Shown here in pieces: positions 50,227-62,400 of a DNA stretch of 64,000 bases. The translations under genes and the position numbers were made by a program. Source of the DNA: Lithospermum erythrorhizon (taxonomy: Eukaryota > Streptophyta > Magnoliopsida > Boraginales > Boraginaceae); the NCBI GenBank assembly GCA_019722365.1, contig JADFUC010000789.1:868001-932000 (forward strand), given 5' to 3'. Below the pieces are notes generated by a model. It was not told the origin of the DNA and ran no database searches. It worked only from the letters and a program-made list of their open reading frames with translations. The first letter of the stretch is position 1; each line of letters opens with the position of its first letter.

Positions 50227-51758
50227 ACTTCGGTTCTCTTGTTTTTGTATAGTTCAATCCTGTTTGCTTTGCACTCGTTGTTTCTAAGATCATATATTTC
50301 CAATCACTTCAAAAATACACTATACTGCAACTCCTCTCTTTCAGAGTTGTATGCTGACACCTTTATTTGTAGTTAAATAAGGCCTAGTTGAGGAAATGAA
50401 TTGCAAAGTTATTTAGATAAATAGCAGGTATACCGCAAACGATAAAATCAAATTAGGCAACTCGCCTCTCAAACCTATTTCTAGTTGTCTATAATCAATC
50501 AAGTACTAAAATCGACTACTTTCGTCCTATTTTTTTTGTTAAGTTGAATTTTCTGCCAAATAAGACTTAAAACTTAAAGGATAATTTAGTCAGCTCCTGT
50601 ATTTTTTTACTCCGTATTGAATTTAGTCGTCTTTACACTAATCAAACCCCCAATCCTACCCACCATGCTTTATCATCATTGCATCAGATCCAATTCATAC
50701 CACCACCACCAAATAATGGCACCTCTACTTCCTCATTTCCCTTCCCTCCCTTTATTTTTACCGACAAAGTACACTCTCCACAATTTCAAAATTCCAAATA
50801 AAAGTAATCCGGTCAATTGTGCATACAGCTGAATAATGAAATTTGACATTGCAAAAAAATCAACTAGTAGCTTGGAAGTTTCAATTGCTAAGTTATTCCT
50901 ACAATTATTACTTGCTCCAACAAGTGAATAGAGTGAGTTGATAAGAGATAGAGCAACTGATTGGAGGAGAGACTTAGATTTTGGGATGGTAGAGGAGTGT
51001 TTATGGTTTGTTGGAGGCGAAGGGGGCAAAGTCTTCGTTGACTATGGCGGCGTAAATGAGGAGTTGCTATTCATCTCATGTCCGTGGCAAATTCTATAAA
51101 GTTGAGGTATGATGGGGTGTGGTAGGAGTTTGAATATGTGATTTTAACAGGTGATGGTTTTGTTAAATTAATGAAAAATCACAATTGGGTAAGAAATTAC
51201 TTATTTTTTAAAGTCTTAAGTCTTGTTTGTCAAAAATTCAAATTAATGAAAAAAAATAGTTGATGAGGTTGACTTTGGTACTCGAGTGAATATATATATA
51301 TATAATCAAGATCCATATTTTTTGAAAATTACTGAATTATTTTTGGAAATAAAAAATTGAGAATGAAGCATTGACCTCGAAAAAAAAACGCCAAATACAG
51401 CAACCCTATGCCCATTGATTTATGAAAAAGCTGTTATTTTTAATTGGACATAAACACAAACGTTTGCTTCTTCCTTTTGTTGGTTTGTCGTGTTGTTCAC
51501 CACCTTTGTAATAGCTGGAGTTGAATAGGTATGTTCCTTAATAATTTCCGTTGTTGCATGTGGTCCTTCATACTTAATTGGAGAAACACCTAATACAGCT
51601 TTTTTATTCATGTATAATTCAATGAAATTGAATCATGTTTCTTTATATCCATCAAACAAAATGTTTGTTTTGAATAATTGGATATATCATATCAAGATTG
51701 AGATCCCGCTGTATGAAGCCTATAATGGATCTCTCGGCATGGTTTTATGCTAGGTCCC
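50227..51758. other. Spacer between thioredoxin and RING genes
   Basis: The first part is thioredoxin 3' UTR. At 50716-50832 (plus) a short frame MAPLLPHFPSLPLFL.. looks like a transit peptide but stops after 38 codons. The minus strand at 51029-50733 has an unassignable 98-codon frame. These could be debris of a gene, but no domain supports it. The leader of the RING gene, with a likely intron acceptor (ATGCTAG) at 51753, closes the region. Confidence 0.35.
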
Positions 51759-52457
51759 ATGGATATTCGGCAAAATATTAATGAACCTGCAATCCATTTT
51801 GGAGCACTCGAACAAAAATGGAAAACAATGCCAGCTACAAACGCTTCCTCAGATAACATGAATGAATCCTTTGATTGCAACATTTGTTTAGATGCTGCGC
51901 ATGACCCAGTTGTCACCCTCTGTGGTCACTTGTATTGCTGGCCGTGCATCTATAAATGGATTCAGGTGCAGAGCTCTCCTCCAGAGCAGGCCAAATGTCC
52001 TATTTGTAAGGCTTGCATCTCAGGCTCTACGTTGGTCCCTCTCTATGGACGTGGTATGTCATCATCTGATTCCCAAATAACAAAAGTGCAACCTGATTAC
52101 AAGATACCCGGAAGACCTCAAGCACTAGGGCAAACAGCAATGCCATCTCAGCCACAACATCACTCGCAGTATATTCCACATGCCCTAAGGAACTATGCAT
52201 CCATGTCACCTTCCAGCTTTAGTGGCTCTGCAGTAACTAATTTCTACGGCCCAACAGTTTGGATGTTTGGGGAGATGGTATCTGCCAGGTTCTTCGGGGG
52301 CAATAGCAATTTATTTGGTTATCCTCACCCAACTTCTTACCCTCCTGAATATAGTAGCCCAAGGATAAGAAGGCAAGAGCAACAGGTTCATAAATCTCTC
52401 AACAGGGTGTCCATATTTCTCCTCTGCTGCCTTGTTTTGTGTCTTCTCCTTTTCTGA
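51759..52457 (+). CDS. RMA-type membrane-anchored RING E3 ubiquitin ligase
   Basis: Single coding exon of 232 residues. A C3HC4 RING finger lies at residues 40-83: C40, C43, C55, H57, C60, C63, C80, C83, within FDCNICLDAAHDPVVTLCGH. The conserved STLVPLYGRG follows, then a Ser/Pro-rich linker, WMFGEMVSARFFGG, and a C-terminal hydrophobic anchor (SIFLLCCLVLCLLLF). This is the RMA1/2/3 (human RNF5-like) layout. These are ER-membrane E3 ligases acting in protein quality control and, in plants, in aquaporin turnover under drought. An in-frame ATG at 51747 would add four residues. The acceptor-like TATGCTAG between the two ATGs suggests a leader intron and favours 51759. Confidence 0.92.
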   Translation: MDIRQNINEPAIHFGALEQKWKTMPATNASSDNMNESFDCNICLDAAHDPVVTLCGHLYCWPCIYKWIQVQSSPPEQAKCPICKACISGSTLVPLYGRGMSSSDSQITKVQPDYKIPGRPQALGQTAMPSQPQHHSQYIPHALRNYASMSPSSFSGSAVTNFYGPTVWMFGEMVSARFFGGNSNLFGYPHPTSYPPEYSSPRIRRQEQQVHKSLNRVSIFLLCCLVLCLLLF

Positions 52458-53331
52458 GGATGGATGTGAGCATCTCTTTGTGTACACCCATTGTGCTGCT
52501 AGTCTGTTACTAGCAACGAACAGCAGGAAATCACATAGCTGCGATTATTAGCAGTTTAAAACGTAAAGGGTCTATGATTACGGCAGTTAGAAGAGATAGA
52601 GTTGGGTCAAAACAATTAGACTAATAGCGATACTGCAGAAACTATAGCAATGTATCTGAGGGGATGATTTTTTGTGTGTGCATGAGTGATCAGTTAACGA
52701 TTGATTGAACGTACCTGTTGTATTTCACATTATCTTCACGATGACTGTTTAATGCGTACTTGGATCTTTTGAACTTGATGTTTTGCAAGTACCATTTTGA
52801 TGTATGTTCAGCTAGTAATAAGATGGAATAAGAAAGTGTGTAGTATTTCTCTTTAGAGAGCGCAAGCGATGAAGATTCTCACAGAGAACCTTCAATCAAT
52901 AAATGTGGATGGAGTGTTTTTGAGTATGGAGTTGAATCTTTTTTATGTCTAGTTTCGTCAATTCTCGTTCTCACATACTATTAAATTGTATGTGCATTAC
53001 AATATCTATATTTCAAAAATTTAGACTAAGGATTTGGTTGATGACAACTATCAATATGAAATGAATCTATGACTTGTAGGATTTGCTTGATGACAAACAG
53101 CAACATGAAATGAACCAAAGACTTGTGGTTATGAGGGTCCTGTTTGTCACTAGAATACTTGAATAAATTGTAGTTCTAAGACGCATCTTCAAATTATGCG
53201 ACACCCTCATACTTATCTTCATATTTTATGGCAATGCTATTGTACTCCTACAGTTGTTCAATTGAGTAACACATAAAATGAGGTTTTGTATGAAGTCCAA
53301 CGTTTATAACTTCTTGTAACGGCTTAAGGTG
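52458..53331. other. 3' flanks between two converging genes
   Basis: Tail-to-tail intergenic region holding the 3' UTRs of the RING gene (plus) and the SMR gene (minus). No other feature seen. Confidence 0.5.
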
Positions 53332-56300
53332 CTACTTTGCAAAACTCAGTCCCTTGGGATCAATGTGACCCAAAGGTATCACAATTATCTTGCCAGAATC
53401 TTCCTCGCTCCAACCAATTGACTCCCTCTTCAGAAGTTTAATGATCTGCAAAGGAAAGGAATGTAATACATACTCGAAATACTAGTCTATATCGATATTA
53501 AATGATGATTGGTTCAGAAATCGGGCATACCACACGTTTCCTCCTTGCAGCTCTAGGATCTTCATCGTCACCACATACAACTAACTTGAGATGCTGAAAG
53601 GCTGATGAATAGGTGAAAACAGAAATGTAAGCTGCAACTAATTTGCAAAAAGTGAGTGCCTTGAAGTATTTTACAGGCTTACTTTCAATGCCGGAAAGAG
53701 TTGTCAATTGAATTTTCAGTAGACGCACAACTTTTCTCGGCTCAAAATCTTGTAAATCAACAGACAAATATTCAGTTTCATCTCTGCAACAACAAACGGA
53801 ACTTACTGAGAATCGATCAAGCTAGAATGAGGACTTGCCAAGTACCTAAAGAAGTATTACACTCTTCAATAAGAAGTATTACACTCTTCACTAACTGACT
53901 AACCTGGTCTCAGTGAGCATTTGAGCAGCTTGTTCATCTACTTCTCGAGCTTTTTTCATAAAAAAATGTCCCTGAATCGATTTCGAGAAGGGTGGGAGGG
54001 GGGTGTTGGAGATTATTTTAGTGATAGAATATGAAGCAATAGAATTGATTAATTATGACGTCCTTAATGCATCAACACTACTAATAAACACTGTGTAATT
54101 GGTTTGCAGAGAAACAGGTAAGTACTGTACTTCTTTCATAAGTTTGTGAGTCCTTTCCGAATCTCCTGCAACATATGCCTCGACAGCCTGCCAACAAACT
54201 ATGCCGATCAGCTGTCGTGCAGGTTGATTAATAACAGAAAAGGAGAAAAACATTGGCGTATTGTACTAAATCTAAATACCCATGGAAAAGTGAAAACTAC
54301 TTATGTAACTTACTGCCTTATAATATTCTTTCATTGCATTCCAGTATTTTTTTGAAGCTTGCTTCAGATCTTCAAAAGTTGCTCCCGTTTCATCATCACC
54401 CAAAGCTTAATATGATATCCAAAATAGGTTAAGGGGTGAAATAGGGTTTACATATTAAAAGGGAAATTATAAGAGACGCACTGCACTAAGCAAACTGAGA
54501 ATTATCAACTAAAGTTCTAAAGAGTTAAATAATTAAATTCAATATTTACGACAAACAAGAAAATCCATACATTGACTTTACAACAGAAAAAATTATCTTA
54601 CAGTTTCCAATGACTTCAAGTCTTGTGACAAAACTTCGAGTTTCAGTAGGCTCTATCGGGGGATGCGTAACAGGCATACCAAACACTCTAGGTCTCCTAG
54701 TTTGTTGGACTTGGCGACCTGTTTCTGGTTCATCGATCCTTGAAGGGCAGTTAAATAAAGAGTTTAAAACTTCCTTTCCAAGGTCTCGAGTGTTCTCAGA
54801 CAATTTCACTCCGTTGCCAGTTGTTGATTTAGCCCTTGAGCTGCATGGGTTAGCAACAAACATTTAGTATGAAAGAGCAACTTCAGATATTCAAGCCCTC
54901 TTCTTCATTGCTGCATTTCCTACGGATTCTGTAAAAATATTCCACACCCCTCATAATTTGTGTACCTTGATGTTTCTCGACATCTTGGAAGTCCCTGATC
55001 CAGCTCCAGCTCCAAGGGCTGCTTAAAAAGATTAAACTAAGAGAGAGGTCTGAACTACTGCCAGATACATACATGATGTGTCATGGACTACTCATAGAGG
55101 TCTTATTATTATTATATGCATATACACTAATATATTGATCATTAGTAGTAGTGCTATGAAATCTCTAATCATACGAAAAATAACTGATCTCACCCCGCCT
55201 GCATGCCAAAAACCTAGGAGACGTACATACATCATAATGTCAAACATAACAGATCACATAGATGGAAAAAGGAAGATAACCTTGACATAAATTCAACTGA
55301 CTTAATCCAAGAATTTTAGACTAGTGGAAGGACAGGTAAATAACATCTTGCAAATAGTTCAAAAAATGTTTCTAAGATATATTCTTATAAGAAGGATCAG
55401 ATCATCCTTCAGCCCAGGCCAAGAAAAAGGGATAAGAAAAAGGGAGTTACTTTCTTAGAAGGTATAATTGGATTATCTTCTTTGAATGACATTTCTGACA
55501 AATCCAAGAGTTTCTCCATGCTCTGCACATCAATCAACGGAACAACTACTTAATATAAATCTGTAACAGATAAAACACCGAAACTTGGTATGATTTTTTC
55601 CTCAATATATAGAGTTAACTGTTAACCCAAATGAAGGATTCCTACTGACCTTTTTCACATCAAACCCACATTGGCCTGTGAGAATTGAGATATAACACAT
55701 TTTAATTAGGCATGATAATGAGCAGATTGATACAGAAAATGGGAAGAATGCAAGGAATGCTATAGTTGATAAACCTAAACAGTTCATATACAAAAGCAAT
55801 AATAATATGAAGAAGGGAAGACTGAGAGATGTTGATGGACAGAGGTAGAACTTAGAAGACAAACTTTCCGCCATATAATGATAATGATTATTCTGTATAT
55901 ACAACAAGTTATTCACGAGTGTTTATATAGCGAAAGTATATTAAACTACACCTAATACATTCCATAGACAATAGGGAATGCAAAATTATAACTTGAGAGG
56001 TAAAATGCAATAATTTCTTCAACATATTATTTGAGCACCTTTTCTCGTTAACTTGAGAGGTAAAATGCAATAATTTCTTCAAGCAAGGAGGATAATATTA
56101 TTTGAGCAGTTGAGTTAGAGTTTTGCATAACAGAATTCAAAATTATAACTCATAAGCACCTTTTCTCTTTAACTTGATTTCAAAACTATTATTATCCGGG
56201 ATAATAAGCAGCATATTTATTTCAAAATATCCACAAATCTCTTGAATTACATAGGGTCCTGAGTAAAATATCATAGACTTATCTAGAAAAATAGTTTAGC

Positions 56301-56531
56301 GAGTATGTTTCACAATAATTGTCGATCTAGCAGTATAAGGAACCCATCAATCTGATTCTCAGTAATTAATTAACACTTACCAAGCACATCTTGAATTGTC
56401 CCCATGTCGAGGTGAAATCCTTGAAGCATTTTGTAGAGAAATTCTGCAACATCTTGGGGCATGACAGATGAAACAGTCCCTGGCGATGCGGAAGCTTTTC
56501 TGGATTTGGATATTAAGGTTGTCAGAGACAT
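53332..56531 (-). CDS. DUF1771-SMR (small MutS-related) domain protein
   Basis: Eleven exons, all GT..AG and frame-consistent: 56531-56381, 55675-55650, 55522-55451, 55018-54966, 54840-54602, 54405-54314, 54187-54131, 53971-53904, 53783-53683, 53601-53531, 53445-53332; 347 residues. The N-terminal part contains [20 protein letters not shown] and [20 protein letters not shown], a UBA/CUE-like helical stretch. Then comes DUF1771 ([38 protein letters not shown]), then the SMR domain ([35 protein letters not shown]) ending PKGLSFAK. It resembles Arabidopsis At5g58720/CID-type proteins; SMR domains bind or cut nucleic acids, and the plant role is poorly known. The start is the first in-frame ATG I found. 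It is shorter than many homologues, so upstream coding exons are possible. Confidence 0.85.
55990..56082. repeat. 60-bp tandem duplication in SMR intron 1
   Basis: The 33-base stretch beginning AACTTGAGAGGTAAAATGCA occurs at 55990 and again 60 bases later. A third, degraded start (TTAACTTGATTT) follows near 56169. It lies between exons 1 and 2. Confidence 0.75.
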
Positions 56532-59412
56532 GAGTAATAATGCTGTAGCAGTGTGTAAATCGCGATCTGCTTGGCAATATGCAAACTGTCACACAGCAGT
56601 TACAGGTCAAACATGTCACCTTAACTGTTTAGACTCTGTCTGTCGCTGTCTGAATACGAACACTTCCAAGGAACCACTTCCATTCTCAATTCTCATTATT
56701 GCATTTACCTTTATTTATACGGACTGCTTCAATTTACCCCAACTACTAATAACAAATAAAATAAATTAAAAGCTTTTGCAATTCAATGTATATTTGAAAA
56801 TGTTAAATTCCTTTTTAAACAAATTAAAATGATAAAATTGTCACCATGACCGTTTTGAAATTAAAAAATTAAAGCAAATCATTGTATCTCATATTTAATC
56901 TAATCCACATATTTTTGTTAAGTTAATCTAAGTAAAAAATATTTGACCAAAATCTTAATAAAATCGATAAATTATCTAAGAAAGTAGTAATTATTTCTTT
57001 AACCTATTGATTTACAAAAATCCGGCTTATAAAGGACCTTGCGAGCATCTTAATCTTATTATAGTGCAATTTGTCGTTAAATAAACATATTATAAGTTTA
57101 TTTTTCAGTCTAATAAAAGCCCAAGTTTGAGTTATTTGTCTACTTATACTTTATACTTTTATTCTTGTATTACCCCCACTAAACTATTTTTTAATCTCGA
57201 ATCACACTTGTGCACGATTTCTGCGTTTATGATATATAAATTAAAAAACATCCATAAAATCTGAAACTTTATTTTACCCTTAATTACAACTTAAATATTT
57301 CATTTGAAAATGGATACATTTGGCAACTTTTAATATGGGAGGATATTTTTTAATAAATAAAATATGACCCAATCCTCAAACCCCATAAACATGCTCCATT
57401 TCTTGTTCCACTTACTCGATCCAGCCCAAACCTACCATGACCATGCCCCAAAATTACAATGAAAAATCAAGTTATTAGAAATCAAAATTACGAAGGGGTA
57501 AATCTTCCGTAGAAAATTACGGCAAGGCGAAGGCGGTGGTGGCTTTGAGGAAGGGGCGAGTGGCGGGGATTTAGGTGGAGAGGGGGTGATGTGAGGATTC
57601 TGGTTGATGATTTTCTTTGGTTGATTCGAATGGATTTGAGTATAATTTCGTATGGATTTGAGTATAATCTTATTACAATTTAATGGTATCAATTTAAATA
57701 TAATTTCATAACTTTGTGAATAGACCGACATTTCTTTAGAAGGAGGGTGGGCGATATAGGTGGGGTAAAGAGGTAGGAGTAGGATGAATTGAAGAAAAGA
57801 AGAGGTGAAGTTTATTTTATTTGTTTTAAAATATTTTAAAATGTATTCTATTTTTAATTGTAGTGTTTGAGGAAATTTTAAGGGTAAAATAGTACTTTCG
57901 TAATTTGTAATGAATTTATGTTTGTTTAAATGTGAATGGGGATTCGTATAAATATTTTTAAGGTAAATAGTCCTTTCCTATTTTAAGTTTATTGCCAATA
58001 TTGCAAATTATAGAAGGGGGTGGTGATATAGTGTTTGTTTAAATGTTTAAAATAGTCATTTCGGAAGTATTTAAGGCGAGAAAATTAGTTTAGAGAGCGA
58101 GGCAGACAGAGATAAATGTTTGGGGGTGTCGAGGCAGGCGCGAAGCTTTGGGAGGCGTGGCTGAGGAATAAGCATAGTATAGGAGGCACGCAACAAATTA
58201 GCACATATCTTGTATGATTTGCGGAACTTGAGTTGTAGGATCGTAGCTATCAGTTGTTGGGCCTGCTCTTTTTCCGTTCATTCTGCAAACTTACTTTTAT
58301 TTTGGCGGAATGGTAGAAATGTGATAATTTTTGAAATATGTGATCGAATGATGAAGGCCCAGTCGAAGAAAAAATGTTAATGAAGAAACTTAAAAGAAAG
58401 TTAAAAGGAACTTTATTTTTCATTTGGTCCACACGAACCGTCTATCTTTTTAAGAGGATTCTTCACGAAATTATTATTTTTTCGAAACTGCTTACTCTAA
58501 GATATCGTGCTTTTAGTGCCCCTGAAGTCGAGTTTTTCATTAAAATTGACGAAATATCTTTTAATAGAAGATAAATTAGGAATTGCGTATCATTAGATAT
58601 TTGAGGTCTTTTAAAATAAATTAATAAAGTAGGATAGGGTGTGTCGAAAAAAGAAATTTGTGGTCGATGAAGAAGTTTATGGTGGAAGGTTTAAGGGGGG
58701 AAAGTTCGATTGGGAAATGATAAGGGATAGGGTGGGGTGTCGAATAAAAAATTGGATTTTGGTGAAAGTTTATGGCGATAAGTTAAGGAAGGAGGAGGGG
58801 TGGGGATAGGGGGAGTAGAGTGAGATGTGTTAAAAAGAATTAATAGTTCGGTAGAAGTTTAAAATTAGCGATAGTTTAGCGGACGAAACAACTAATTAGT
58901 ATAAAAGCTCCGGCCCATTAATAAAAATAATTTACGATCGTTAAGCTATATCGAACATGAGTTTGGATAGTTATGTCATTTTTATTATCGGTATTAATTA
59001 TAAAGCTCTTATGAAATACTTTAAATCTTTCGTCGGATCTTCTTTAAGATAATATTTTGAGCTTTTACATTTCAGTATAAGAGTCTTCAAATTAATAATA
59101 ATTAGTTTTTTTCGTTTTTTTCGTTATTTACGTCTTTGTCGTATGCGATGTGTGTTTTTTGTTTTTTTAAGTGAATTTTTTTCCCCTTTTTTTAGCCGTT
59201 TTTTCGATTATCAATTCTATTTAAAAGCTCGATAAATTAATAATTGATTATTTAATAACGTCTACAAGATAATATTTTTTAGCGTAAGATGTTAAGTTAA
59301 TAATTGATGCTATTTTTAATTTTGTTGGTAATAGTTTAAGCAAGTATTGAATAGAGGGTGACAATATGAAGCATGAGTAGATCTGGTAGATCTTGAAATA
59401 ATAGGGTTGTGA
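56532..59412. other. Repeat-rich spacer, partly CpG-rich
   Basis: 56.53-57.4 kb is ordinary AT-rich promoter-side sequence. At 57625-57670 ATGGATTTGAGTATAAT occurs twice. About 58.05-59.35 kb is T- and G-rich with unusually many CG dinucleotides for this window. 58.62-58.91 kb is an inverted relative of the C-rich tract in the MITE at 5.4-5.65 kb. No gene is supported; the open frame at 58374-58574 (plus) looks random. Confidence 0.4.
58620..58910 (-). repeat. Relative of the 5.4 kb MITE interior
   Basis: On the minus strand this segment reads ACACATCTCACTCTACTCCC, then CACCAAAATCC and CACCCCACCCTATCCC, in the same style and order as 5440-5650. It ends near GGACGAAACAACTAATTAGT (plus), a degraded version of that element's sub-terminal repeat. 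Confidence 0.5.
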
Positions 59413-62400
59413 ATGGAACGAATTCTCAAGGCTGGCAGAGCTTCAGGCTCTCTCAATCTTTCTAACCGTTCTCTCAGGTACTTTTCTTTTTGTAACGTTT
59501 TAGCTACTTAAGTATTATGCTGTTAAGCAAAGTCGCAAGTTAATGTAATAAAATGTCAGTCAAGTGCCAGAGGAGGTGTACAAAAGCCTGGATTCTGTTT
59601 CGCAGGATGAGAAATGGTGGGAGGTATTTGTCATGTATTTATTAACACTAAACTAAACACGAAACAACTACTAAGTTGCTCGTCTTTTCAGGCCGTGGAC
59701 CTACAGAAGCTCATCCTCGCTCACAATGATATTGTATTATTGAAGGAAGACTTGAGAAATATACCTTCATTAACTGTACTGAATGTCGCTCACAATAAGC
59801 TCACCCATCTACCAGCCGCTATCGGGGAGTATGTCTTTGTTACCCAAACCCTATCTTTATACTCTCCTCATGCTAATTCCTACCCTCTTTAACAGCCTTC
59901 AAATGCTCAAGTCATTGGATGTATCCTATAATTCCATTTCAGCCATACCTCAACAAATTGGCTCAGCTTTAGCGCTGGTCAAGTAAGTCCCTTCACTTGC
60001 AAATTACCCCGTTGCTAGTATGTATTTAATCACCCTTTATTTCAAGTTTGATTGTTCAAATAATCAACTCACTCATCTTCCCAGCTCCCTTGGAAGTTGT
60101 GTGAATCTTGCCGAACTCAAGGTCCGCCTTAAATCACTAACTCACCTCAAATTCTGAGTTTGTTTATTAAGTTTGAAGAGCAATTGACTTTGTTACTGAT
60201 GTTGTTGTTCTCCTCCTATTTAAGATATAGAAAAGATGTAGAATTGATGCATCTTACATTTGATAGTCTTATTGTTACTTTTAGGCTTCAAATAATAGAA
60301 TATCTATCTTGCCGGAAGATCTATCCAATTGTTCAAAGTTAATGAAAGCAGATCTTCAGGTGAAGAAACTACTATTTTTTATGTTATGATGTTATATTGA
60401 AGGCCTCTCACACTTCAGCAATCGTCTTACCAGGGAAATAAACTGGAAATGTTATCGGAAAATATAATTGCTGCATGGACTATGCTTACAGAACTTAATG
60501 CCTGTAAAATACCAATTTTGCATATTTTTCTATATCTTTCCAGGGCCTCTTCCCCCATTTCTGGACAACTTGTGCATATCTGAACATTCATCTCTATATT
60601 TTGCAGCGAAAAATTTACTGAATGGCATCCCTGAGAGCATCGGCAACCTTGTCCGTCTTATTCGATTGGATCTATATCAAAACAGTGAGTTAATTTGGCT
60701 TTGGTGAACTTCACTAGTTTGTTAAAATGGTTGCCCATTTCTCTAAAGCCCACTGAGCAGAGTCTGTTGAAAAATAGGAGTATTTGACTGTTAAGTTTTG
60801 TGATGCTGGTTGCTTCTTATTAGCTACAGTTAGTCAGTTCTGTGCCTATCCGTCTAATCATCTGGATTATGCAGGAATATCATCAGTCCCATCATCAATC
60901 AAGGGTTGCTCATCCCTTACGGAGTTCTACATAGGGTCGGTCTCTTTAGTTGTTGCAAGTTGCAGTCCATTCCTAACTTACCGGGCCTTTGTATCTCTCT
61001 TTATTTTAACTCGTGTTTTTGTGTTATCATTCTGTTTCTTTTCAGGAGTAATTTACTGACTTCATTACCATCGAGCATAGCAGCACTTACTCAGTTGGGG
61101 ACATTTGATCTCCATTCTAATCAGGTGTCCAGTTTAGGTTTCACTATTGCTAATCAAATTCTTCTATGCCCCTTATTCTAGTGTTTGTTTTAACAATATA
61201 ACAATGCTCCAGCTAAAGGAGTATCCTGCAGAAGCATGCAAGTTGCGTCTTTCAGTTCTAGATCTTTCCAACAATTCACTCTCTAGCTTGCCTCCTGAAA
61301 TCGGTAACTGGAAGCCTTCCCTGTCCTACACTATCATTTCTTTTTGTGTCTGTCCTACCAAACATTAAGGTGTTGCCTGGATGCTTAATAATATCACTGA
61401 GGTCCTCTTAGACTTGGCTTCTGTATTGTACAAGACACTTTGATTTACAAGTTAAAATGTTTGCTTTCACTACTGGCTATCAGTGTGTGAACTGGCGACT
61501 GGCCTAAGAGTTGATTCCTCCTTCTTCTGCATGAATATACATATAATTTTTTATGTTGTATTCAAAGGCTTTGCATTCAACTTATAACAAATTCTATTTT
61601 ATCTGCCTCTATATTCTTTGACATCTGACTCAGTCAAATTTGCTGTATTCTACAGGTCTGATGACAACTTTACGAAAACTTATGCTCAATGGAAATCCAA
61701 TTCGAACTCTTAGGAGGTTGGTATTTATTTATTTCCTCTATTTCAGAATGCCTTTCTTATTTGAGAACTCTTACTATACACTTGGCCGTTTTCAGCTCGT
61801 TAGTAACTGGGCCTACACCTGCTCTGTTAAGATACCTGCGTAGTAGACTTCCTGCCGATGAAGGTACTTAAAGTCTGCGTATTAATTATTTTTTTTGTCG
61901 GAAAGGTACCATTTTGCGTATGGAGTATTTTTCTTTTTATTTTTCGGTCTAAACTATTTATGGTATATGTATCCGTTGACATGTTGCGGGCATTTCTAAA
62001 GTTATCTCCTTTCTTATTATATGGTAGAGACAGCAGCTGCTACACCTAATAAAGAGGATATTGTTTCCCAGGCTTCTCGATTATCACTTACTTCAAAGGT
62101 GTATTCTCCTCTCATCACATCAACATTTGCTAGGCTTCTTTGTCACATTTTAGTTATATTTTGCATGCATATATCATATTGCTGCAACGGCCTGCATGTT
62201 TACTAAACATAATATTTTCATCTAATAGAAGATTTTAGACTCTGATCATCTTCGAAAAGATTTTTTGTTCTTATTCATTTTAATTGTTAATATCAAGTTC
62301 GGTCGTATGCATGCAATTTTCAGGAACTCTCTCTGGGAGGTTTGGGCTTGGCTGCCGTCCCTCCACAGGTGTGGAGTTCTAGTGAAATCACAAAAGTTGA

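Noticed and set aside
50716..51029. Transit-peptide-like MAPLLPHFPS frame and an antisense 98-codon frame
   Set aside because: Both are short and low-complexity with no domain, and no convincing exon continues from them.
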